DNA from: Gordonia jinhuaensis
GTDB lineage: Bacteria > Actinomycetota > Actinomycetes > Mycobacteriales > Mycobacteriaceae
Assembly (NCBI RefSeq): GCF_014639795.1
Contig: NZ_BMGC01000003.1
Span: 1-64,000, forward strand
Direction of reading: 5' to 3'
DNA: 64,000 nucleotides
Position 1 is the first letter of the stretch. Every line of letters begins with the position of its first letter. The position numbers and the translations under genes were made by a program. Below, one piece after another: positions 7,318 to 14,896 of this stretch. The notes below the pieces were generated by a model. That model made no database searches and had not been told where the DNA came from. It saw nothing but the letters and a program-made list of their open reading frames with translations.

Positions 7318-8511
7318 GTGTCACGGCCGCCCCGGCCTGACCACGACGCACCGACGACCGACATGGCCGCCACACCTTCGCCTCGCGTGATCGAGCCGAT
7401 CGAGTTCAACGCTTCTCCGGCACCCACGCTCGGCGTGGAGTGGGAACTCGCACTGGTCGACAAGCAGACCCGCGATCTGTCCAACACCGCAGCCGAACTG
7501 ATCGACCGGGCCCGTGCGGTCGACGACACGCTGCGCGACCGTATCCATCACGAGTTGCTGCGCAACACGGTCGAACTCGTGACGGGGGTGTGCACCACCG
7601 TGGCCGAGGCGATGGACGACCTGTCGACTGCACTGGCCGCGGTGCGCGCGGTCGGTGACGACCTGGGCGTGGACCTCTACGGCGCGGGCACTCATCCCTT
7701 TGCCCAGTGGTCCACCCAGCTGCTCACTCCCGGGCACCGCTACGCCGAGCTGATCGAGCGCACGCAGTGGTGGGGGCGTCAGATGCTCATCTGGGGCGTT
7801 CACGTGCACGTCGGGATCGGTCACCGCGACAAGGTCTTACCGATTCTCAACGCATTGCTGAGTCACTATCCGCACCTGCTCGCGCTGTCGGCGTCCTCGC
7901 CGATGTGGTCCGAACAGGACACCGGATATGCGAGCAATCGCGCGATGATGTTCCAGCAGCTGCCCACCGCGGGGCTGCCGTTCCAGTTCGCCAACTGGCA
8001 TGAGTTCGAAGCCTTCGTCGCCGATCAGAAGACCACCGGCATCATCGACGACATCAGCGAGATCCGTTGGGACATCAGGCCTGCGCCGCGGCTGGGCACG
8101 ATCGAGGTGCGGGTCTGCGACGGTGTGTCGAATATGACCGAGCTCTCGGCACTCGTGGCGCTCATCCATTGTCTGGTTGTCGACCTCGACCACCGCATCG
8201 ACGCGGGTGAGACCTTGCCGAATATGGCGCCCTGGCTGGTGCAGGAGAACAAGTGGCGCGCAGCGCGGTACGGGCTCGAGGCGGTGGTGATCCTCGACTC
8301 CGACCTCACCGAGGAGCTCGTGACCGAGGATCTCGAGCGACTACTGGTGCGTCTGGAACCTGTTGCGCAAGAACTACACTGCGCCGACGAGCTCGCCGCG
8401 GTGGCCGATATCCCGCGGCGCCGGGGCGCCTATCAGCGTCAGCACGAGGTGTATGCGCGAGCCGGTGATCTGCGCGCGGTCGTGGGGTCGGTGGTCGACG
8501 AACTGCGGTGA
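7318..8511 (+). CDS. Carboxylate-amine ligase, glutamate-cysteine ligase type 2 family (Rv0433-like)
   Basis: 397 residues from GTG 7318; ATG 7363 is an alternative start closer to the conserved domain. The GCS2 fold is shown by PTLGVEWELALVDKQTRDLS near the N-terminus, WGVHVHVGIGHRD around residue 160, and RWDIRPAPRLGTIEVRVCDG in the C-terminal half. The family (YbdK/GCS2) forms amide bonds with ATP. Mycobacteriales make mycothiol rather than glutathione, so the true substrates are uncertain. It starts six bases after the sodC-like gene and is probably in the same transcript. Confidence 0.85.
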   Translation: MSRPPRPDHDAPTTDMAATPSPRVIEPIEFNASPAPTLGVEWELALVDKQTRDLSNTAAELIDRARAVDDTLRDRIHHELLRNTVELVTGVCTTVAEAMDDLSTALAAVRAVGDDLGVDLYGAGTHPFAQWSTQLLTPGHRYAELIERTQWWGRQMLIWGVHVHVGIGHRDKVLPILNALLSHYPHLLALSASSPMWSEQDTGYASNRAMMFQQLPTAGLPFQFANWHEFEAFVADQKTTGIIDDISEIRWDIRPAPRLGTIEVRVCDGVSNMTELSALVALIHCLVVDLDHRIDAGETLPNMAPWLVQENKWRAARYGLEAVVILDSDLTEELVTEDLERLLVRLEPVAQELHCADELAAVADIPRRRGAYQRQHEVYARAGDLRAVVGSVVDELR

Positions 8512-8537
8512 GCGCCGGGTGTCGATGCGGCGGTGGC

Positions 8538-9812
8538 TCATTCGCCGCCGGAGCCGCCTTCGAGATCGCGTGCCAGCAGTGCCACATGAGCGCGTGAGAT
8601 CCCCTCGGGGAAGGCGAGGTCGATACCTGTCGTCGCCGCGATCCGCCGCAACCGGTAGTCCACGGTGTTGGGGTGGATGTGCATCTGCCGTCCGGTCGAC
8701 TTGCGGTTGAGACCCGTCGCGAGATGGGTGCGCAGCGTGTCGAGAAGCTCGGGATGACTGTCGAGCGGTTCGAGCAGCGAGGCCAGATGTGCCCGGGCGG
8801 GGCCGGGACGGGTGATCTGATATTCGACGAGAAGGTCGGCCAGCCCGTACAGCCCGTCGGGCTTGCCGATGGCACGAACCAGATCCATCAATTCGTGAGC
8901 GCGCTCGGAGAGTTCGGGAATCTGGTCGGTCGCGCCGCAGACCACCGTTGCGGTCACCGGGACCTCGGCCACACACGACAGCTGCGCCAGACGTTCGGGG
9001 GTGATCCGTGGAGCCGAACCGTCATCGGGGATCAGCAGGGTGCCACCGGAGATCGACAGCAGATACAGCGCCGAGGAGGTGAACAGATCGCCGATCGCCG
9101 CCTGCAGCCTGCGCAGTTTGCGGCGGGCCACGGTGGTGGAGTTCAACCGAGGATTGTGCTCGTCGGGATGCGGTGGGACCGTCAGCGCGACCACCTGATA
9201 GCGGGGGGCGACCGTCACGCCGGTCTGGCGTGCCAGCGACGCCGTCGCATGTCCGGACAGCAACGCCGAGACCAACGTCTGTGCCGCGGCGTGATGGGCG
9301 CCGGCCACCAGTCGCTGCTCTTCGACGTAGGCGGAGGCGACCGTGCGCGTCACGAGGCTCAGGAGCTCGATCAGCAACTTCATTGCCGACACGAGATCGC
9401 CGACGTCATCGGAGCGCGCCTTGTCGGTGACGAGTTCGAAGCCGAACCGCATCCCCTCGTGATAGGTCACCAGGATCGTGCCCAACGGCACACCTTCGCG
9501 GGCCCACTGCGCCGCAGACTCGCGGATGGTGGTCAGTTCCGACTCGTCGGGCAGTTGCCCGCTGTCGAGCATGTCGATCGCCAGTTGCAGGCAGATCTGG
9601 GTGATGAGAGTGACATCGCCGCGCATCTCCTCACCCGGCAGGGTGTGGCAGGCGGCGACGTTGTCGGCGAAGTGACCGACCAATTGTGATGCGAGGCTAA
9701 CGGTGTCGCGAAGGCTTGCCGACGCGGGCACCCCGGCCACGGTCAGTGCCGGGTGCGGCGCCTCGGTCATCTCGGTGCCGATGGGCACCGCGGAATACGA
9801 GTCAACCGACAT
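8538..9812 (-). CDS. PucR/CdaR-family transcriptional regulator
   Basis: 424 residues. The C-terminal helix-turn-helix (HTH_30 type, about residues 365-410) reads LRTHLATGLNRKSTGRQMHI followed by HPNTVDYRLRRI, the hallmark of PucR-like regulators. The central part is the GGDEF-like domain common to these proteins; the N-terminal 170 residues are helical and of the type seen in actinobacterial members. A GGGGAG stands eight bases before ATG 9812. It converges on the GCS2 gene, and no obvious target lies beside it. The effector is unknown. Confidence 0.85.
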   Translation of the reverse strand: MSVDSYSAVPIGTEMTEAPHPALTVAGVPASASLRDTVSLASQLVGHFADNVAACHTLPGEEMRGDVTLITQICLQLAIDMLDSGQLPDESELTTIRESAAQWAREGVPLGTILVTYHEGMRFGFELVTDKARSDDVGDLVSAMKLLIELLSLVTRTVASAYVEEQRLVAGAHHAAAQTLVSALLSGHATASLARQTGVTVAPRYQVVALTVPPHPDEHNPRLNSTTVARRKLRRLQAAIGDLFTSSALYLLSISGGTLLIPDDGSAPRITPERLAQLSCVAEVPVTATVVCGATDQIPELSERAHELMDLVRAIGKPDGLYGLADLLVEYQITRPGPARAHLASLLEPLDSHPELLDTLRTHLATGLNRKSTGRQMHIHPNTVDYRLRRIAATTGIDLAFPEGISRAHVALLARDLEGGSGGE

Positions 9813-9932
9813 TCGAACAACTCCCCAGCTAGCCGTTCGGCGGCCCCACCGCGCCGCACGGAATATTTGTGTTCCACCACACTAGGACACGCAGCCCGTC
9901 CACGACGCCGGTTTTGTGAACTTTGACAAAAA

Positions 9933-11300
9933 CTAGCGCCCGGATCGCCAGTGCTGATCGAATTCTCCGAGCTCGGTACCGGCAATCGCGTTGTCGAGCC
10001 ATTCCGCCTCGATGCGGAACCAGTTGTGAGTGGCCTGCAGTTGCCCGAGCATAGCGCAGGTGTGGAATTCCGCGCGACGGGCGAACACATGGTCCTCGGG
10101 CAGTGACTGCCGGCGCGCGTCGCCGAAATGTCGTGACGACGGATGAACCGCGGCGACGAAGGTGGAGTTGGCCACCTCCGGGGTGATGGTGAGGACGGCG
10201 TCATCGATGTGCCACCACGCGGCATCTCGAATGTAGGCGAGGATCTCGGCCGAGCTCAGATCGTCCCCGGAGACCAGTATCCCGGCCTCGTTCAACACTT
10301 TTCGCAGTGCATCTCCATCGCCGGCGCGTGCGCACCGCAGCACACTGCGCTCGAGTTCGGTGGATCGGGCCGGCATCGTCTTGTACAGACCGAAGTCGAG
10401 GAAGGCCACCCTGCCGTCGTCGGCGAGCCGGACATTGCCCGGATGTGGATCGCCGCAGAACCCGCCGTCGAGATAGGCTCCGCCGCAGTAGAATCGGTAG
10501 ATCGTCTCGCCCACTTGATTGCGGGTGTCGGCATCGAGGGTGACGATCTCGTTGAATCCCACCCCGTTGACGTATTCGGTCACCAAAACGTCTCGGGTAC
10601 ACAGCTGCTCGACCACATCGGGAACGAGGATGAACGGGTGGCCCCGATACCGTTGGGCCACTTGATGTTGCATCCGCGCCTCGTGGATGTAGTCGAGTTC
10701 CTCACGCAGGTGACCGGTCACCTCGCCGATGATCGAGTCCATGTCGGTGTGGGGGAGCAGGCGTCGTGAGATGCGCAGTACGGTCGAGAGATTGCGGAGA
10801 TCGGACTCGATGATGGTGTCGATCTCGGGATATTTGACCTTGACCGCGACCTGGCGCCCGTCGCGCAGCACCGCCCGGTAAACCTGCCCGATCGAGGCCG
10901 CCGCGACCGCCGGGGTGTCGATGTGGGCGAATGCGCTCATCCGCGCGCCGAGGGATGTGCGCAGCCTGTCGAGCATGATCGTGTCGTCCACCGCGGGTGC
11001 GGTGTCGCGCAACACGGCGAGTTTGCGTGAGAACTGATCGCGGGACTCCGGGGGTATGAGATCGAGATCGAGCAGCGAGAGCATCTGCCCGACCTTCATC
11101 GCCGCACCCTTCATCGACCCCAGCACGTCGACCAACTCGTCGGCGGTGGTCAGGGCGTCGCGTTGCATGCGGCGCGCCACCTCGTCGGGGTCGCGACCGA
11201 GTGTGGCCACGCGTGTGCGGGCATGTCTGCCGATCGAGCGTGCGGCCACCTGCCCGAGGCCGGCGCCGCGAGACACCCGCGAGGTCGGCAGATCAGTCAC
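9933..11300 (-). CDS. ABC1/AarF/UbiB-family atypical kinase
   Basis: 455 residues with the UbiB family signatures: KxGQ motif MKVGQMLSLLDLDLIP (about residues 67-82), the Ala-rich nucleotide loop AAASIGQVYRAVLRDGRQVA, the lysine in VKVKYP, the catalytic-loop equivalent DPHPGNV and the metal-binding FLDFG. Such proteins have weak ATPase activity and are linked to quinone/lipid metabolism. No membrane segments are seen. Its start overlaps the mrpG stop by eight bases, so it appears to be the last gene of the Mrp operon. Confidence 0.9.
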   Translation of the reverse strand: MTDLPTSRVSRGAGLGQVAARSIGRHARTRVATLGRDPDEVARRMQRDALTTADELVDVLGSMKGAAMKVGQMLSLLDLDLIPPESRDQFSRKLAVLRDTAPAVDDTIMLDRLRTSLGARMSAFAHIDTPAVAAASIGQVYRAVLRDGRQVAVKVKYPEIDTIIESDLRNLSTVLRISRRLLPHTDMDSIIGEVTGHLREELDYIHEARMQHQVAQRYRGHPFILVPDVVEQLCTRDVLVTEYVNGVGFNEIVTLDADTRNQVGETIYRFYCGGAYLDGGFCGDPHPGNVRLADDGRVAFLDFGLYKTMPARSTELERSVLRCARAGDGDALRKVLNEAGILVSGDDLSSAEILAYIRDAAWWHIDDAVLTITPEVANSTFVAAVHPSSRHFGDARRQSLPEDHVFARRAEFHTCAMLGQLQATHNWFRIEAEWLDNAIAGTELGEFDQHWRSGR

Positions 11301-11625
11301 TGCGCCCGGTCTCCATCTCGTCGGTCTCGATCAGGTTGTCGCGCATGCGCTGCTCCTGATAAGCGAGACGGCCGATGCGGTGTGCCACCACGGGGGCGGT
11401 GATGATCATGAACAGTCCCGACAACACGAGCATCCCCGAGTCGACACTGCTGCCGAGTTTGATCAGCGCACCGATGAGGATGATCAGCAGTCCGAAGGTC
11501 TGCGGTTTGGTGGCGGCGTGCATCCGGGTGAGGGTGTCAGGAAAACGCAGCACGCCGATCGCCGCGGTCAGCGCCATCAGCGACCCGACGATCATGAACA
11601 CCGCCACGATGATGTCTGCAATCAA
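11293..11625 (-). CDS. mrpG: Mrp Na+/H+ antiporter subunit G
   Basis: 110 residues with three transmembrane helices. The family pattern is clear in MIVGSLMALTAAIGVLRFPD followed by TLTRMHAATKPQTFG. MrpG is a small subunit of the multisubunit cation/proton antiporter in the cytoplasmic membrane. It follows mrpF by 22 bases and overlaps the ABC1-kinase gene. Confidence 0.93.
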   Translation of the reverse strand: MIADIIVAVFMIVGSLMALTAAIGVLRFPDTLTRMHAATKPQTFGLLIILIGALIKLGSSVDSGMLVLSGLFMIITAPVVAHRIGRLAYQEQRMRDNLIETDEMETGRSD

Positions 11626-11647
11626 TTTCCAGCCCTGCCTGCCCTGA

Positions 11648-11932
11648 TCATGAGCCCGACTCGTCGCTGCCGACCTCGTCGTCGCGGACGCGGAACCGGG
11701 CGATCGACACCGACCCGACGAAGCTCAACAGTGACAGTGCCACGATCGCCGGCACCACCGTGGAATCGAGACTGTAGGCGGCCCAGACGGCGAGTCCGCA
11801 CATGGCGATCGCGACCGCGGTGTCCAGCGCGACCAGCCGGTCGAGGGTGTTGGGGCCGCGCAGGATGCGGATTGCCGCGAGTACCGCAGCCGTCAGCAGA
11901 AGCGTGGCGCAGATAATCCAGACGACCATCAT
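11648..11932 (-). CDS. mrpF: Mrp Na+/H+ antiporter subunit F
   Basis: 94 residues, three transmembrane helices, with the MrpF signature RILRGPNTLDRLVALDTAVA. The start overlaps the mrpE stop (ATGA). The acidic C-terminal tail (RVRDDEVGSDESGS) is cytosolic or unstructured. Confidence 0.93.
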   Translation of the reverse strand: MMVVWIICATLLLTAAVLAAIRILRGPNTLDRLVALDTAVAIAMCGLAVWAAYSLDSTVVPAIVALSLLSFVGSVSIARFRVRDDEVGSDESGS

Positions 11933-12693
11933 TGGTGCACGTCCTCCGATCCGGGGCTCATGTGGCGTGCGGTCACCCCGAACTCGTCGTCAATGCCGTG
12001 ATAGGGGCTCGGCCGCCATTCGTCGTCGCGTTCGAACGCACTGATGAACAGTTGCTCGGTGCGGGTGAGCATCGAGTAGAACCGTTCGACCTGCTGCGGG
12101 GAACTCACGTCGATGACGTGAACATAGAGCAGCCGGCGCCGGTGGTCGATCTCCACCACCATGGTGCCCGGCACCAGATTGAGGTAGTCGACGGCGAGTG
12201 TGAGGACCATGTCGGATTTGATGTGGACCCGGGCGCGCAGCACCGCGCCCATCGGCTGGCGGCCCGGGCGGATCGCCAGCCACGCCACCTGCGCCGACGA
12301 GATGAAGAATTCGACGACCAGCCGGATGGTCAGCGCGATCATCGGCAGGATGTGGATGCGGCCCTCCACCGCGACGCGCGGCAGCGGCAGGATGGTCACC
12401 ACCCCGATCGCCACCACCAGACCGGTGATGACGTTGGCCCACGAGATGGTCCCCCACAACAGGATCCACACGAACACCAGCCACGCGATCGACCACAGCC
12501 GCAGGCCGATCACGCGCATGTCGGCGCCGAGCCACCGGTTGATCGCGAGATGGTTCTTCAACCAGACCACCGACCTGGTGAGCGACCAGGCCAGTGCGAT
12601 GAATCCGAACCGCCACGCGTTGTGCAGCATCCGCCGCACGCGCTTGTCGCCCGGATCGGGGTTCTGTCCGGCGTCCCGAGGCTGGCCCATCAC
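11929..12693 (-). CDS. mrpE: Mrp Na+/H+ antiporter subunit E
   Basis: 254 residues, longer than the usual 160-200 because of about 60 extra N-terminal residues and a hydrophilic C-terminal tail. The MrpE core is recognisable: WILLWGTISWANVITGLVVA, FFISSAQVAWLAIRPGR, and TLAVDYLNLVPGTMVVEID. It overlaps mrpD by four bases (ATGA). Confidence 0.93.
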   Translation of the reverse strand: MMGQPRDAGQNPDPGDKRVRRMLHNAWRFGFIALAWSLTRSVVWLKNHLAINRWLGADMRVIGLRLWSIAWLVFVWILLWGTISWANVITGLVVAIGVVTILPLPRVAVEGRIHILPMIALTIRLVVEFFISSAQVAWLAIRPGRQPMGAVLRARVHIKSDMVLTLAVDYLNLVPGTMVVEIDHRRRLLYVHVIDVSSPQQVERFYSMLTRTEQLFISAFERDDEWRPSPYHGIDDEFGVTARHMSPGSEDVHQ

Positions 12694-14297
12694 CCGTCAC
12701 CTCCGAGTACCGCTTGCAGGTAGATGGAGCGGTCCTTGAGGTCGTTCGCGGCGTGTTCGCTGAAATTCATGATCGGTCCGGCCCAAATCGTCAGCACCAG
12801 GGTCGCCGCGACCATCAGCATCGTCGGGACCACCATGCCGATGGGCATCCGGCCGACGTCGGCGCGATCGTCGAAGGCGATGTCGGTGGAGTCGTCCAGG
12901 AGTGCCGACGGGCGTGCGTCGGCGAGGTCGCCGTCGGGGGCGTCGGCACGCGGGCGCCAGAACGCCTTGGTCCACACGCGGGCCATCACGTACAGGGTGA
13001 GCAGGCTGGTGATCACCGACCCGGCGATGAGGATCCACGACAGCACACTGCCATCCTGCACGCCCGCCTCGATCAGGCCGACCTTCCCGATGAACCCGGA
13101 GAACGGCGGGATGCCACCGAGGTTGAGCGCCGGGATGAGGAAGAGCGCGGCCAGCAGCGGGCTGGCGATCAGACCGCCGAGTCGGCGCAGCGATGCCGAC
13201 CCCGCCTGCCGTTCGATGAGACCGACGACCAGGAACAAGGTGGTCTGCACAAGGATGTGGTGCATGACGTAGAAGATCGCTGCGGCCAATCCGAACCGGC
13301 TCGACAACGCAATCCCGTAGATCATGTAGCCCGTGTGGCTGACCAGGGTGAACGACAGCAATCGTTTGATGTCGGTCTGCGCGATCGCACCGAGGATGCC
13401 GATCAGCATCGTCAGCAGCCCGGCCACGAGCAGCACATTGTCCATCGAACCGCTCGGGAACAGCAGCGTCTGTGTCCGGATGATGGCGTACACGCCGACC
13501 TTGGTGAGCAGGCCAGCGAAGACCGCGGTGACCGGTGCCGGTGCGGTGGGGTAGGAGTCGGGCAGCCACGTGGACAGCGGGAACACCGCGGCCTTGATGC
13601 CGAATGCGACCAGCAGCACCGCGTAGAGGGCGTTGCGGGTGCCGTCGGGCACGTCCTGCAGGCGCAGGGCCATCTCGGCGAGATTCAGGGTGCCGGTGGC
13701 GGCGTAGGCGAAAGCGATCCCGACGAGGAAGACCACCGAGGAGACCATCGAGACCATCACGTAGGCGATACCCGCACGCACCCGGTCGGGACTCGCGCCG
13801 AGGGTCAGCAGCACGAAGCTCGCCGCGAGCAGCACCTCGAACGAGACGTAGAGGTTGAAGAGGTCGCCGGCGAGGAAGGCGTTGCACACTCCGGCGCACA
13901 GGATCAGGTAGCTGGGCAGGAAGATCGACACCGGCTGCCGGTCGTCGCCGTCGCGGATGCCCTGTCCGACGGCGTAGAGCATCACGCACAACAGGACCGC
14001 CGAGGACACCACCAGCATCACCGAGGCCAGCTGGTCGGCGACGAGCGTGATACCCAGCGGACCGTTCGGATAGCCCTTGGAACCCCAGCCGCCGATGAAA
14101 AGCGCGAACGTGCCGTCCCGGTTGGTCATGTAGAGCAGCAGGCAGGCGTCGACGAAGACCACCAGGATCGCCGCGACGGTGATCGCGCGCTGTAGTCGGG
14201 GGTTGCGGCCCAGGATGAGGGTGATCGCCGCCGCGCCCAGCGGGACGAGCGTGGGCAACACGATCAGGATGGAGAACAGGTCGTGATCGAGCGTCAT
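12690..14297 (-). CDS. mrpD: Mrp Na+/H+ antiporter subunit D
   Basis: 535 residues, about 14 transmembrane helices, homologous to the proton-pumping NuoL/M/N subunits of complex I. The proton-antiporter core includes YVMVSMVSSVVFLVGIAFAY, KAAVFPLSTWLPDSYPTAPA and LFNLYVSFEVLLAASF, with the conserved Glu and Lys. A charged insert before the last helix (about residues 440-470) is unusual but harmless. It overlaps mrpC by four bases. Confidence 0.95.
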   Translation of the reverse strand: MTLDHDLFSILIVLPTLVPLGAAAITLILGRNPRLQRAITVAAILVVFVDACLLLYMTNRDGTFALFIGGWGSKGYPNGPLGITLVADQLASVMLVVSSAVLLCVMLYAVGQGIRDGDDRQPVSIFLPSYLILCAGVCNAFLAGDLFNLYVSFEVLLAASFVLLTLGASPDRVRAGIAYVMVSMVSSVVFLVGIAFAYAATGTLNLAEMALRLQDVPDGTRNALYAVLLVAFGIKAAVFPLSTWLPDSYPTAPAPVTAVFAGLLTKVGVYAIIRTQTLLFPSGSMDNVLLVAGLLTMLIGILGAIAQTDIKRLLSFTLVSHTGYMIYGIALSSRFGLAAAIFYVMHHILVQTTLFLVVGLIERQAGSASLRRLGGLIASPLLAALFLIPALNLGGIPPFSGFIGKVGLIEAGVQDGSVLSWILIAGSVITSLLTLYVMARVWTKAFWRPRADAPDGDLADARPSALLDDSTDIAFDDRADVGRMPIGMVVPTMLMVAATLVLTIWAGPIMNFSEHAANDLKDRSIYLQAVLGGDG

Positions 14298-14896
14298 GAC
14301 CGGTCCTCGGTGGTCGGGTCGGGAGTACCCGCGGCGTCGGTGATGGTGTCGTCTCCCGTCTCGGCGGTGGGCGTCTCCTCGCTGGCAGGCAGCATGTCGG
14401 CGCTCAGGTGTGCCCGGCGTCTGCGGGTGAGTTCGGCGGGGGTGATCGGGTTCCCGTCGTCGTCGAAGAGGTCGCCGCCGCGGGTGTCCTCGCCGAAGCG
14501 GTTGTCACTGCGGTCCCGGTCGGGGGCGTCGGTGAGGGCGCGTTCGCGGACCTTCACGTCCTCGGGGTCGTCAGTGATCTCGTCGTCGGTGTTGATCACG
14601 AAGAGGCGATAGGCCAGCGACAGGCCGAAGGCGGCGATGCCCATGGTGATGACGATCGCGGTGAGCACCATGCCCTGGGCGAGTGCGTCACTGTCGTTGT
14701 GCCGGTTGTCGGAGGTGCGTCCCATGATGGGCGGATTCCCGACCGCGCCGGCGACGGTGAGGATCAGTAGGTTCACCGCGTTGCCCACCAGCAGCAGGCC
14801 CAGCAGCATCTTGACCAGACTGCGTTCGAGGATCAGGTACATCCCGCAGGCGGCCACCAGCGCCACCACGACCAGCAGACCGAGGTTGATGATCAT
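14294..14896 (-). CDS. mrpC: Mrp Na+/H+ antiporter subunit C, with long acidic tail
   Basis: 200 residues from ATG 14896, which overlaps the mrpA stop (ATGA) and is preceded by GGAGG. Three transmembrane helices with the NuoK-like signature KMLLGLLLVGNAVNLLILTV and VLTAIVITMGIAAFGLSLAY. After residue about 118 comes an unusually long, charged cytoplasmic tail, whereas most MrpC proteins are about 110-130 residues. The open frame continues upstream in the mrpA region but is not coding there. Confidence 0.93.
   Translation of the reverse strand: MIINLGLLVVVALVAACGMYLILERSLVKMLLGLLLVGNAVNLLILTVAGAVGNPPIMGRTSDNRHNDSDALAQGMVLTAIVITMGIAAFGLSLAYRLFVINTDDEITDDPEDVKVRERALTDAPDRDRSDNRFGEDTRGGDLFDDDGNPITPAELTRRRRAHLSADMLPASEETPTAETGDDTITDAAGTPDPTTEDRS

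Noticed and set aside
12714-14195. Open frame of 493 codons on the plus strand, rich in His/Asp/Gln
   Set aside because: Antisense to mrpD; a composition artefact of high-GC DNA.
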